Assembly: GCF_011397635.1 (NCBI RefSeq) | Contig: NC_064753.1 | Coordinates: forward strand, 29,970,322-30,034,321 | From: Epinephelus fuscoguttatus | Taxonomy: Eukaryota > Chordata > Actinopteri > Perciformes > Serranidae | Direction of reading: 5' to 3' | Length of the DNA: 64,000 nt | Translations under genes and position numbers: made by a program | Part shown: one piece after another, positions 25,711 to 38,648 of the stretch | Layout: each line of letters begins with the position of its first letter | Position numbering within the stretch: the stretch's first letter is position 1 | Notes under the pieces: generated by a model | The model's input: only the letters and a program-made list of their open reading frames with translations | What the model was told of the DNA's origin: nothing | Database searches by the model: none

Positions 25711-27885
25711 AGGGACAGTTCACCCAAAATCTAAAATACATACCTCTTACCTAGTGCTCTTTATTAATATAGATTGTTCAGGTTTGAGTTGCTGAACATT
25801 AAAGATATTGGTTGTAGAGATGTCTGACATCTCTCAAATATAATGAAACAACACTTGACTTGTGGTGCTCATAGCACCAAAGAGATACATTAAAAAAATA
25901 ACAGCAATGTCTCTTTCCAGAAATCATGGCCCAGTTACTCAAGATAATCCACAGGGATCTATGAATGCGTTCAGAATCGCACACTTTTTCATTTTATTTT
26001 TAGTACGTACTGCAGCTGCTGTTACAGAGTACGTTTGCATGCAGTGTGCACACAGTCGGGACATACTACTTCTTCATAACAGTGCGCCCTGAACTGTGAC
26101 CCTCTTGCTCATATATCTGTTACCTTGGTGATAAATGAAGCCATTCCCTGAGTTCGCTAGAGATATAGCTCACCCTGGAGAGCGCTGCTGTTTTTACTTT
26201 ACAATGTTTGTAGTACAGTATACATTGTAGATTCTAACATATTATATTGATGACAGTAAAATTACCTAGGCTATACATTTCTCTGTCATTGTTATGTCCT
26301 TCTGCTGTTGATATTATTATATTCAACAAGTAATTCAACTGGTCACTTTAATGTGCTGTCATCCACCATTATGACTTCTGCCAAGCTGTCAATGAGCTGT
26401 TGTGCTGTCATCTGATTGCAGCTCAGTCGATGTATTGCAGTGCAGATGACTGTGGGTCAGATTAGCCAGAGAAGCATGCTGGCTTGCAGCCTTGCATACT
26501 GCAAAATCCGAACAGATGCACTGGAACGTCCTGGTATTTTTGGCATACTGCATTTGGCATACTATGTATTGGGACATACTAAATCTTTTTCTGACATACA
26601 ACATAGTATGGTAGCATGGGTATTGGAATGCACGGTATTTTCTTTCTACCAGACTACGCCCACCAACCAGATAACTGCACAGATGGACGCATGCTCACCT
26701 AGCATCACTGACCTAGCTAATGTTACAGCTCAGCTGAGGATAGGGCTGTCAATCTTCCCCCCAAATCAGATTCGAATTTAATGTGTTGTTTAATGTTTTT
26801 TATGTTAAAAATTCGAATAATAATAATATTCAAATTTTTCCTTGGTATAGGCTACAGCCTAGGCCTATATTTTTTGTGTTATGATGACGTTATTTTAATA
26901 TTTTGCATCACATGCAAAAGTGAGCATCTCCGGCTTGTCAGCGCAGCAGTGTCGGTACCGACACAGGTGCGCAGCCGGAGACGTGTTGCTCCTCCTCACT
27001 TCAAGTCGCTGTCATTAACTTTTAACCTGCAAAGGCAACAGTGCCGTAACATTGTAGGAATTTATGAAAGCCCTTGTGAACATTTCAATAGTTACACATT
27101 AAAACAATATTTATTTGCATTTACTCTATTGAACGACCCCGAAGCATGAGCAAATGGCCTGTGTTACTTCGGATCAAAGAGATGCGCCCTGTCACTATCA
27201 ACGCAGGGCTGACAGGGCACCCTCTGCTAAGAAGAGAGAGAGGAGAGGAGAGGAGAGGAGATGGATTGTAGGTCTGTTTGTAAACGGGGCTTCTCTGACA
27301 GTCATGTATTTCCCCCAAAAACATCTCTTAATGCACGGTAGAGCGCCGTTTTTTTTTCTGTTCTCCAAAATATTCGAACCTTAGTTTCCAACTTCGAATA
27401 TGCTTATTTTTACAATAATTCGAATTGTTTCCGAATACCGAAGTTTGTTCTGACAGCCCTAGCTGAGGAGAACACCATTAATATTTACATGTCATGTTGC
27501 CACAAGCACGAGCCTCTCATCCATGAAGAGATGGGCACTTCCTTTAGCACAGTTTGTAGGGTGTGGTGTGGTGGGTGTTGTTCGGTAGAAAGTAAATAGT
27601 TCCTTTATGAAACTGCTCACAACAAGGTCTGTGGATTATCTTGAGTATCCTGGTCATGATTTCCAGAAAGAGACATTGCTGCTGAGTTTTTTAAATGTAT
27701 TTCTTGGTGTTTGAGCACCACAAGCCGAGTTCCATCTGGTTCCATTATATTCAATAGAAGGCTGACATCTCTACAGCTGATATCTCCAACACTCTACAAC
27801 TCACACCAAAACAACTTAGATTGATAGACAGCACTACAGGTAAGAGGAGGAATATGCATTTTTGATGTTAGGGTGAACTGTCCCT
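25711..27885. mobile_element. Long-TIR TTAA-target DNA transposon, about 2.2 kb with nested hAT
   Basis: Ends AGGGACAGTTCACCC and its inverse, each flanked by TTAA (25707-25710 and 27886-27889). The arms stay homologous in inverted orientation for roughly 250 bp: both contain GTAGAGATGTC, CTTGTGGTGCTCA, AGCAATGTCTCTTTC and ATAATCCACAG in matching order. They have diverged clearly, so this copy is old. A hAT element (26741-27461) inserted later. TTAA targets are used by piggyBac and Kolobok; I cannot decide between them. Confidence 0.7.
26741..27461. mobile_element. hAT-type element, 721 bp, perfect 8-bp target duplication
   Basis: Ends TAGGGCTGTCA and TGACAGCCCTA are perfect inverted copies. 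GCTGAGGA flanks both sides exactly (26733-26740 and 27462-27469). The interior carries repeated ATTCGAATA-like motifs near both ends and an AGGAG pentamer run at about 27240-27261. A 122-codon ORF at 26781-27149 has no transposase similarity. It is inserted inside the older TTAA element at 25711-27885. Confidence 0.8.
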
Positions 27886-30800
27886 TTAAGTGTGCATTGG
27901 TTAACTTCCTTAACCAATTGAGAATTTGTGAGTAAACCAGACATGTGGAGGTAATCTATTTCTGTGAGATATTTACAGTCAGAAAACTGTATGTCTTCGG
28001 AAAATAAGATATGCACCGTGATGTGAGCAAATTGAATTTTAGAGTGTGAAATACCACATTCCTTTTGACAGCAACAGCTCCATAAAATAGACCATTTCAC
28101 ACAAATACTGCAAATCCTGTCGCAAAAAAAAAGGATTACAGCACATTTGCTCTGCGCAATGATTAATTACGCTAAGGTAAAATGTCATACTCTAAAAGGT
28201 CTCACTGAATACACTTGGACTGACGTAAATTGTGACAACATTCTGATTATTTCAAAACCTGCACACGGCGAAAATAGACAATGTTTTTGACAGACACCAG
28301 CTGACTAATTCTACCTTCACAGCATGAATCCACTCAAAAAAGCCAGAATTATCAATGGCTCAAGCGGCATGTAAACATTTCATTTTATTGTGATGAAACC
28401 GTTGCAAATCCAAATGACGTGATAAGTAGCTGGCTTAAAAGAGAATGAAAAGGGAGAGGGGGGAAAACATCACTCAGTTGGGTCTTACCCAGCATGTTTA
28501 AACACAGCAAAGTGTTTAAGAGTTTAAATTCAGACTACTGGATGTTATATTTTCACCTCACAAGTCATACTGTACATACCATGGCTCCAGCTATGATAGA
28601 TCATGGTCTGAAATATATGTTTAAGGAAGTACTTTGGACCACCATGGTGCAAAATAAACATCACATGAAGCTGTCAGTTTAAAACAGATATACTGTAGTT
28701 GTTTTTATAGTATTTTTATTGTTATTTTCTCAGCTTTACATTTATGTTTGTTGACTTCTGTTGTATTTTTTATTTTTAATTTCTCTTACTATGTTGTAAT
28801 GCATTAATTAAAATACCAAAGCACATTCATTGTATGTGAAAGCCTACTTGGCAATATACTGGATTCTGATTCAAATATCACAGACAGTGAAACTGATTTT
28901 TTAATTTCCTTTTTATGTGTAGACTTTTTTGTAGATTCGTAGATTTTTTTTAAATTGGTGAGGCATGGCTCCTCTCCATCTGTTTTATGCATCCCCTTCC
29001 TGTCTAAATGCAAATATGTAACGTTTACTCTCTGATAGAAACTGGATTCATGTGATTATATACACTAAATGGACTAAATGTGCACTCACTAGAGTAGAGT
29101 CAATCATTTTGAGCAGTTTTGGGTGGGATCCTTCATATCAAAGTGCAGACTATCACGCCTGCATAACCACAATTAGATTTGTTTTTTAAATTGAAAGCAT
29201 ACTGATGCACTCAGGAGAGGAAGACTTCATAACCTGCGTGACTATTAATTCTACTGGTAATTTAAGATATGACCACAAATCTGTTACTCCACTCTCCAAA
29301 TAGCCACAATATTACTGTGGATATTGAATTAACTAACATATGCTTTGCTCACATAATATAAATGATACCCTCAATGGTTTTCTTGGAGATGATGCACAGT
29401 CAGGATAAAAGCAAACGCCAAGTCTATCCCTTATTAATGTTGAGGGAATAGAAGAGAATCGTCCTGATGTTGTTCAATTTCAAACAAGTTTGTATTTTTA
29501 AACCCCCCAAAGTGACAAATACCTTCAGTTCCAGCACCTGAAGCTGGCACACGCCACACACCCCCTGCTATGTTTGTAACACGAGATCAAAAGAGCATCT
29601 AAATGTCTAAAACGTAACCTTTAGGGCAATTCTACTACACAGACAACTCCAGGCTGAGCTGCAGTCCCTGGCTCTGCTATGATAGCGCTTACTGCATTCG
29701 GCATGAGTCATGCAAACTCTTGACTCTCATCCTGAGCTAGTGACTCCGTCTGAATCCAAATGACATGTGTTTTGTGAAAAGACTGTGACATATTCCTGCA
29801 TGTGAGCAATGCTTTTGTGCTCTGCACAGCGTGCTACTGTGTGCCAGGCCCAGGCCCGTACCCACGTGATGCAACAACAATGATGTAACAACAATGACAG
29901 GGCTCCCCGTCCATCATTACGGCTTTGTCTTTGACACGGACATGAAACAAACAGGGTGCAGGCATGCAGCACAGCATCAGAAATTGTTTTACTTAGACTG
30001 ATTGCTTTTGAATTGCCTGATGCATCTCCTATGCGTCCTATAGCCTCATGAAACACACATTAATCTTGTTTTCACTCACACACGGCTTTTAACACTAAAG
30101 GTGATTTAAAAAATCTAGCTGTCATCTCTTCACTTGGTCAGTCGCACATACACACACATATCCACCTTTGCTAATAAGAGATAAAATGTTAAAACTCACC
30201 TGGTCCCACTGCTCAAAGGATTACACAGAACACTGTCAATATATCAATACATCATTCCCGGGAGAGACAGAGATACCGGACCTGAATCTAAAATCTGCAC
30301 AAACAGCAAACTCAGGTCCCATCTGAACTCAGCACTGGGTATGTATTCCTTGTTTTACACACAGCAGCTTGATCTAGTATGACTAGCAGCAGGTGTTTTA
30401 GTATCCTACTCTTCCATTTCACTCACAGTGAGTCTGCTGCAGCAACAGCAGCATCAAGCCAAGCTGTGGCACACAGCCGGTTGGTTAGAGCCTCTTTATT
30501 TTCTATCACAGTCTCTCCCTGAGAAACCTCTCCATCTATCACCACTGTAACTGAGCTCAAAAGGAACATTTACTTTGTCTGGCAAACATGTCCATGCACA
30601 CAGACTCAGGAGGGAGCAGATCTTAGAAACTGGTTTGAAAACAAACGTGAGAAATTCTAATCCATTATCATAACAGAGATATACAATTCCCAGGTCTTAC
30701 GGGTGCTTGAGATAATATGCTGCTGCTGCTGCATCGGTCAGAGGAGGTACGTTTCAAAGTGATGTTTCAAGTGTCAAATAAACACTCTCCTTGTACAAAG

Positions 30801-31719
30801 GTCATTGGGCAAAGTTTGTTGTGTCCTCATTCTCAACTTGACCTCTGCAAGTTATAGTAGACTCCAAAAGTGTCCAGTTGTTCATGCTGGAAAAAGTCAA
30901 CATCAAAAGGTCCACATAAACCTAATAAAACCATCCTCATCTCAGAATGTGCCAAACATTTTCTCCAAAAACTGCTCCGAAGCTGAAGTATTCAGCCATA
31001 TCATTGTGAAACACCATGAGGATATGCACGGACAGCAGAGAATTGGATTATTCTGCAAGGGTGGTTTAAGAAGCTTCTGTGGACATATTGCTTTGAAAAT
31101 ATATCACTAGTGGGATCCACTTAACTAACAGGCACCTCCCAGCCCTACAGGAGGTGACTGCTCTCGATACTCAAAAAGACGGATTTTGGGTAGAGCATCA
31201 CTTCAAGCAGCTTTGTGTTTATTATTATAGTTTAAACAGATCTATGACAGTACTGCCACCAACAAACAACAGGTGTGTCTTCACAGGTGCGCACATTAAG
31301 TCTGACGCTAAAAAAACAGTCTTGTTGTCTTTGAAATAGGGGAAGCCGTGCCGGTGTAGCAACATGTTTTGTAATCTGAATCACTTGATTGAACAAATAT
31401 GAAACATTGTTCCTCTTTTTGCATCGTCAAGTGTGTGTTTTTATGGGTGTCCATCCAAAGTTGGGGTGCTCTGCTCCTATGCACTGAGCTTCACCTCATG
31501 ACAACATTTCTTGTCAAGTTATGCATTTCCTACGGTGGAAACAGACATGATGAGAGTGGAAGCCTTTCACAATGGATGCCTCAGACAAATACGCCATCCT
31601 TCAACTGTACAAGAAAACAGGTAGCCAGAGCATCACCAAAGAAATCACACACAGATGTTTGAGATGTCCAGGCCATGTGCTAAGAATGTAACAGGGCTGC
31701 ATCATGAGAGTTGCCTTAA

Positions 31720-32236
31720 AGGGATAGTGCACCCAAAAATGAAAATTCAGCCATTATCTACTCACCCATATGCCAATGGAGGCTCAGGTGAAGTTTTAGA
31801 GTCCTCACAACACTTGCAGAGATCCAAGGGGAGAGGAGGTAGCAACACAACTCCACCTAATGGAGGCTTACGGCGCCCCAGATTCAAACGTCCAAAAACA
31901 CATAACTCAAACCACAAAATATCTCCATACTGCTCGTCCGTAGTGATCCAAGTGTCCTGAAGCCCCGACATAAAAAGTTGTTTGGAAAAACATCATTTGG
32001 ACTCTGTTTTTAGCCTCATTGTAGCCTGTAGCTCTAACTGCCTCTCTGTGCACCGTGCTCACGTGTGTTCACGTGCTTTTGCTGGTCTCGGGAGCAAGCT
32101 GTGAGCTGTGTTGCTACCCCCTCTCCCCTTCGATCTCTGCAAGTGTTGTGAGGACTCTAAAACTTCACCAGAGCCTCCATCGGCATATGGGTGAGTAGAT
32201 GATGGATGAATTTTCATTTCTGGCTGCACTATCCCT
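31720..32236. mobile_element. TTAA-target foldback element, copy 1
   Basis: TTAA flanks both ends (31716-31719, 32237-32240). The left arm begins AGGGATAGTGCACCC and the right arm ends with its inverse. The arms match in inverted orientation for about 130 bp, through CCATATGCC, GAAGTTTTAGAGTCCTCAC and AGCAACAC. Beyond this the right arm lacks sequence that the complete copy at 53835-54562 has, so copy 1 carries an internal deletion. It lies in dagla intron 1. Confidence 0.75.
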
Positions 32237-32259
32237 TTAAGCTCTGGAGCTATTGTTTT

Positions 32260-32466
32260 TATATTTGTCTGCTGTTGCTTTTGCTTTATGTTTGCTTTTT
32301 AAATACATTTTCTGCACTGTTTTTCTTGCTTTTAGCTTTTGTTTTTAATGATCTATTGTTCCTTTAATGTTTTATCTTAACGTATTTCCCCTGTGAAGCA
32401 CATTGAATTGCCTTGTGTATGAATGGTGCTATATAAATAAAATTGCCTTGCCTTGCCTTGCCTTAA
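32260..32466 (+). mobile_element. 3' tail of a LINE/SINE ending in (TTGCC)n
   Basis: GTGAAGCACATTGAATTGCC, then GTGCTATATAAATAAAATTGCC and a CCTTG/TTGCC repeat (32443-32464). This form of ending (TATAAATAAA plus a short tandem repeat) is that of CR1/L2-like retroelements or SINEs that borrow their tail. The body upstream is too short or decayed to classify. Confidence 0.5.
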
Positions 32467-35400
32467 GATCAACGCCACCAGGCAAAAGAAACCCCAAAAG
32501 GCCTAAAACCACCTGGCACAGAACTATGACACTGGAGTTAGAAAAGATGAAGCTGTTAACCAAGGACTGAATGCAATGGAAGGAGCTCATTGAAGCCTGA
32601 TGTTCCATAGGGGATGAAGAGGAGTAAGTAAGTATGGAGTAAATGCATCCTACAAAACTACATTTCAAAACTGCATCTATCTTTAGCCACCAGATGCAAA
32701 ACACTCGTGAACATGCTTCAACAATCAGTAGGGGTGTGATCCTTTACTTGCTCCTAGTTAAACAGCAACCACTCTTCATGCATAGTGACTCTGAATGTCA
32801 AATATCAAAGACAGCAGCTTTTGCTTGCACACACGTGGTGAGTAGAGAATTATGTGTACAAAGGTGTGTCTTACAAGTCATATGAGAACAGACTCCAGCT
32901 TTCCCTTCAGCACCTGATAACATCCTGGATGCATCGGACATTCGCTGCAGCATGTTTAGTTTCAGCAGGATCTCCTGTGTTGATCCATGGGATGGTGCTT
33001 TTATTTGAGGAATAAAAAATTCATGTATTTTAAAATAGCTGGGGGTATGTCTTAATATTATTTGTGCTGTAAGAGAAGCCTTATGGACACACAGGTATGC
33101 AGTGTCTCCCCTGTCCTGCAGGTAGCTTGTTATGGTGTCAGAATCAATAGGAATCAACATGAGAGGAACAATACTTGCTCAGGGGGACAGTAAAAGTAGA
33201 CTGAAGAGGAGTTGCCATGTAGTGAGGTGATGGGCACAATCCTATACAGACAGGCTACTGAGAATGTCTCCAGAAAGCGCTGAGGTTATGCCGGGTTGGC
33301 ACGATGCTCATGACTGCAGCACAGTCCCAAATCTCTCCCGTCTCCTCTGCTCTCTGTCATACATCCATCTGCTCCAGTCTCTCTCTTTTTCCGCCTGGGT
33401 CAGTGTTACACTCTGCTTAGATCAAGATTCTCTCCAGCATTTGTCACATCCCTGGCTCTGCTCCTGCTGTCTCTAATGATCCTGTCTCTTCCTATTCTGT
33501 CACACCACAGCAGCACTCCGTCCATCCTAGAGCATCTCACCCATCTCCTAGCTCCATCTCACCCTCTGCCTTTCTCATCTTCTGTCTTCCCATCCTCATG
33601 CTCTCTCCTTCTTCTTCTCCTCCTACCCACACACTCATTCAGTATTCATATTTTAGAGGACATTTATGAGCATGAAACCGAGCGTGTGCATCTGCACCAT
33701 TTTCGGTGCAGAGGAAACCTACATTTTCTCCTCGAGCCTTCCCCTGTCCCCCTCCTCTTCCTTATCTAGCTAATCCAGATTCTGGTTTTGGTTTCGTGTT
33801 GCTCATCTTTTTTTAGACTGAAAGCCATGTGCCACTCACTCCTACTCTCCCTCTGCCTCTTTCTCCATCTTTTTCTCCCACTGCCACCCACTCAATCCCT
33901 TTCACCTCTTCCCACTCCATTTTCTCTTCTTTCAGTTGATGTGATAGTATGTGCACTGCAGATTGCATGTGTGTGTTTGTGTATGCATGAATGTTTTTTT
34001 TGTGTTGGGGTGGTAACATATGTGCTCTGCCAACCTGTCTGTGGCACGCTGCCACAAACCATGTACAGATCTGTTTGTCACTGTATCTGGTCAGATACTG
34101 AAAATAACCGCAGCAGTTTTCGCCGAGGCAACGCGTCCCTGCAGCCATAGGCTTTCAGCAGTGTGGTGAATCTATTGTGGTGCTTTAAATTGGCGTTTTC
34201 ACACATTTGTATTTTTCACACGGCTGTCCATTTGTGGCTTCGCTGCAAAATCAGATGATCTGCAGCGTGTAGGTTTTGAAATACGTGCAAGTGTGTCTCG
34301 GAGGGGACACACATCCGCCTGCAAAGCACATGGCAGATCATCAATACTGCCTCCTGGGTATTATCACAGAGTGATGCCCTTTTACATATGGCTTATTTGG
34401 ATCACATGTCCCATGATGCACTGTTAAAAACAGCAAGTCTAAAATAGGTCTGGGGAATGAGGAGAAAACCAAACATCCTGCTATTTATGACCAAATACCT
34501 CCGTGTTGATATTGTGATGATGATACTATTAGAGACTAGTAGTACTTTCACAAAATATTTACACAATGAAATTCTTCATACACAATCATCAGTAATGGGG
34601 ATATGATGACTAAGTGGGTAAAGGCAAATAATAGCACAGCTGGAGCAGCCTGGGAATTTTAGAAAAATGACTTTCTTTTTACTGTAATGCAGCATTTAAA
34701 ACCAGGAAAAGACAAAACAACAAACAATAGACAACATTAGCATATCCAAAATCTAAGACCATATCTAGTCTCATATCACAATACTGATATGATAGCTATA
34801 TTTCCTTGCCCTGGTCTAAAATTAAGGGGCATGCTATGATCTCCTCAAGACACGGAGACGAAGACCTTGCGTAAATCAAAGGCTTGTATGTGCATTGAAT
34901 ATAACAGAAGGTCATTAGCAACTGTAAAGTTACTCGCCTCCTTTTATGCTGATATGTAGGCTAATGCGCACACAGAGGACAAAATGGACCTCAATTTTTA
35001 AGGGCCTTTGAAATTATACATTCAAAGTGCCTCATTTTGTCTGGGTTCATTATCTCAGACAAAGAATTATGCCTGACCTTAATATTAAGACTAACTAAAA
35101 GTGTCTAAAGTTTCACTCAGATCACTCCTCGTTTTCGCTTTTTATGTGTAAATATACCAATAAATGGTGGGGAGTTTCCCTACATGAGCGCGAACAAGTG
35201 CCTCTGTGTTTTTTTAAGTGTCAAAAAGTAAGAATGTCCTTTCTTTTCTGACAAGCACTCACCTACACGACAATACAGATGAGCTGCTGAAACAACACAG
35301 GCCGACTTATATCCATTGTTAGTTTATAGGGCTGCTGCTTATTTATTCATTTTACAGTGTGTTTGTTACAGCATAGAAGCACATATACTGTGTGTCAACA

Positions 35401-36475
35401 TGGGTTTAGGATTACTGTGGCTACATATACACAAAAACCAAAATACGCATTGTATTAAGCCATTTTCAAGAAAATGGCCAGAGGTTGTGCAGATAATCAC
35501 ACGGCTCTGATGTAGTGTTACTATTGTCCTAAATACATATGAAAAAGGCCTTTTAAAACACACTAGTGGGCATTTAAAGCAATAGTTACAAATCTTGAAG
35601 CCTTATTATGTATTTTCACATAAAGTCTTATTATATATAGTTTAAAAATAAAGGCTTAAGTCTTTTATTAAAGCACAAACTGTAAAGGAAGAGGAAATTG
35701 AGGATGAAGGGCTGAAAATCAAATAGGAGCAAACTCAGAAAATGTCTAAAAAAAGGCACCAAACTCTGGCAAAAAGAGGAACAGAGAGAAACAAAAAAAT
35801 AGTTTAATCAAATAGCAGTCTGAGCATTTATATCCCACAGGACTTCCTTCTGTTTAAAAAGGAGTGACTGTAGATCAATAACTTTGGCCATGGTTTAGCG
35901 GTGTTATATTCCCATCCAAGCTGAGCAGTTATAAAAAGTTAGCATGCTTTAGGTGGTTCTTTCACCTTGTCCTGTAAACATACTTACTGTTCTTGACCCT
36001 AACTCTAAACATCCCTGATTAGTGGACTTCATACGTCAATTAAGGCTGTTGTAAATGAGAAAAGGTCAAATATGAGAAATTGCAGTTGTTTCAATACCGA
36101 TATCACTTTCAGAAATGCCTCCAAACTGCCTAAAATTATGGATCTGGTGTCAGGAAGTACTTAAGTCCATGCACCAATCCCATACCACATCATTTAAATG
36201 GAAGTCTTTCTGTAAATCAGTTCTTCTTTGCCACTCTAAGACACTTTAAGCCACTGGCAACTACTGTTTTAGAGCAGCCAAGACTAACTGATCTTGAGTA
36301 AATAGTGTACTGTTAGCCACTGGCAAAATGTCCAATTAAATAATAAAAGAAAATTCGATGGCGATCATTCGCTGTATGTTTTTGTTTGTGTTTTATGAAA
36401 GGTTTAACCTGAGTTATGCCATACAGCAATGACAGCAATCATTTCACATCCATACAGGGTTAGCAGTGCACAGCT

Positions 36476-36593
36476 TACATTTATTTTTTCAATACTATGG
36501 TACTGGATTGGTACTTGGTATCGGCCGATACGCAAATCCAGCTATTGGAATCATGTTGAAAGGGAAAACAAGTATCGGAATATCTCTACGAGA
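36476..36593. mobile_element. hAT fragment, same family as 49316-49775
   Basis: The right-hand portion (ACTGGATTGGTACTTGGTAT, then AAGTATCGGAATATCTCTA) parallels the right end of the complete element at 49316-49775 (GGATTGGTACTCAG, GTATCGGTACATCTCTA). No left end is found, so this is a truncated copy. Confidence 0.5.
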
Positions 36594-37805
36594 AATAAGT
36601 GATAATCTAATACATCAACATGCTTCCTCTTAAAGCAGTGTAATTCCTTGACTACCTGTTAACACCCAAACACCAGCATTAGGCCCTGCTCAATCAAATT
36701 ATTCAAAATAATTTTGATCTTAGAGCAGAGGAGAAAGTTTTCTGGCAAAAAGAGAGGTCGCACATTGTGAGTGTGTGCTTTGGAAAACAAAGAGACAACA
36801 TACTGTATCTGCCAGGACTCCCTGGAGGCATTTGGTTTCCACTAGGGTTGCAGCCTACAGGGATGCCAGTGAACCAAGTGTAAACACTGGTGTTGATGCA
36901 GCCTTGCAGGGCTGGGCTTTGGTTGATTTTTTATTTAAATTTGATTAAAAATATATTGTGTAAGCTCGTCTATATTCGATAGGCTTAAGGTATGAGGCGG
37001 GCAGCAGTGCAGAAATCAGTATAGAATAAGAAAGATGTCAATAGTAAAAGCTGGGATATAGTCCAGTACTCCTCTGGGTGCCGTAAACACTCAGTGCTTC
37101 TGCCCATAACAAACTTCTCTGGTGTCTTAACAAAGAACAGAAGACTACAGCTGGTCTATGTGACTATATGTGCCATTTTGTGGGTAATAACATCCCCTAC
37201 ATCTTCCTCATTCTTTCTCACTGAACTCATACCTTGTTTTGCTCAAGAACTGTACAACTCTCTTAGACTAGATTATCATATTATTATTATTTTTCAAAGC
37301 CCTTAGAGGTGTTCATTATCCTCGTCTGTACAGCTCGGCACTCCCCAACTGACACCTCTGGTCATCTATGCTGAAACATTGCTTAATGAAGGCGTTCTCA
37401 CTTTGAGTGGCATGAACATAATGACAATAGGGAAAAACAATATCCGCACAGCTGGAAGTCGTGAGAAAAGGAGGATCCAAATTATCAGTGAAATATTCTC
37501 AGTGCGAGTGATAAACAGGTGTGACATTCCCCTTACTGCCGCTGTGACAGGTCCTTTTCTTAGAAAGGAAACATGTCATCTACTGCCCAACCAAAAGCAC
37601 TGTCTGGATCAGTGACTCTCAACCTTCTTTATGTCAAGGTCCCCTAAACTGATACACATTAGGTCATGGACCTCTATTTGATAAGATTTCACTTCAGGGG
37701 CCTCCATCTGAAAAGGTTTTGTTTGTTACATCTGATTAAGACGTCTAGAGTAGAGGAGATAACCATAGACAAAGTAAAACCCAGGATCAAGATAGTGACT
37801 CTTAA

Positions 37806-38375
37806 GGCCCAGACACACCAAAGAGACATAAAAGAACTCGTGGCGCTGAAGGTCGACTGTTATGTCGCCTCACATTGCCTGTGTCTCTACCACAAAGTTG
37901 CACAATGAAGACTCTGCAAAGACTGCATCCGATGGCCAACCAGCATGTTCTGTGCCGGCAGTGGTCTGTATTCCTCATTCAAAAAGCGAAACCGGGAGAC
38001 CAGCATGATGGATTGAAGACGCTTTTTAGCCAGTTAGCAAACAGTAACAAACTGTTTCTGCTAAAGAGCTCATTGGCTGATGAAATAATCCTACCTTGTA
38101 TAACAAGTTTGTTTCAATCTCACGCCTTCTTTCTTGACTTTAGCCATTTGTTTACATCCCTCGCATCTGCTTCTCTTCTCCTGCATTGAGCTGAACTGCC
38201 AGTCAGAGTGATTACTCACCGATGGGCTCAGCCGTCTTCGACATCTCTTCAACATTGGCTGAAAAAAAGCTAGGAAGGACCGACAAGGGCTGATGGCGCG
38301 GGACACACCGCAAAAACTGGGGTGACGACCCAACATTAACCATCAGCCAACCACTAGCTTGGTGTGTCAGGGCCC
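37806..38375. mobile_element. Harbinger-type TIR element nested in a hAT element
   Basis: Ends GGCCCAGACACACCAA and, inverted, GGGCCCTGACACACCAAG. TAA on both sides (37803-37805, 38376-38378) fits the 3-bp PIF/Harbinger duplication. The interior of about 570 bp has no transposase frame. Being inside the hAT-like repeat at 37610-38725, it is the younger of the two. Confidence 0.6.
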
Positions 38376-38391
38376 TAACACACATTAGGCT

Positions 38392-38648
38392 CACCTTTAT
38401 AGTGAGGTAGAGCGGGTCGTCTTCTAATCGGGAGATCAGCAGTTCAAACCCTGGCTCCTCCTGTCTGCATGTCGAAGCATCCGTGAGCGAGATACTGAAC
38501 CCCAAATTGCTTCTGATGGCTGTTCCAGTGTGTTAAGAACTGAGTAGCAGGTGGCACCTTGTACAGTAACCTCAGTCACCAGTGTGTGAATGGGTGGATG
38601 TTACTTGTCGTGTAAAAAGCGCTTTGAGTGGTCAGATGACTAGAAAGG
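38392..38648 (+). mobile_element. tRNA-derived SINE
   Basis: The head has an A-box-like GAGGTAGAGCGGG and a B-box-like GTTCAAACCC at the normal tRNA spacing. The body reads GTCTGCATGTCGAAGCATCC and ATACTGAACCCCAAATTGC, and the 3' part AAAAAGCGCTTTGAGTGGTC followed by GACTAGAAAGGC. This is a common fish SINE layout. The usual GCTATATAAAT tail is missing, so the 3' end is truncated. Confidence 0.75.

Noticed and set aside
26781-27149. 122-codon ORF inside the hAT element
   Set aside because: No similarity to hAT transposase motifs; AT-rich random frame.
30805-31110. 101-codon plus-strand ORF
   Set aside because: Looks superficially protein-like but no domain, no promoter or splice signals, and it lies in dagla intron 1.
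33264-34150. Several 70-120 codon ORFs rich in Ser, Leu and Pro
   Set aside because: Caused by CT-rich low-complexity DNA; no conserved motif or splice context.
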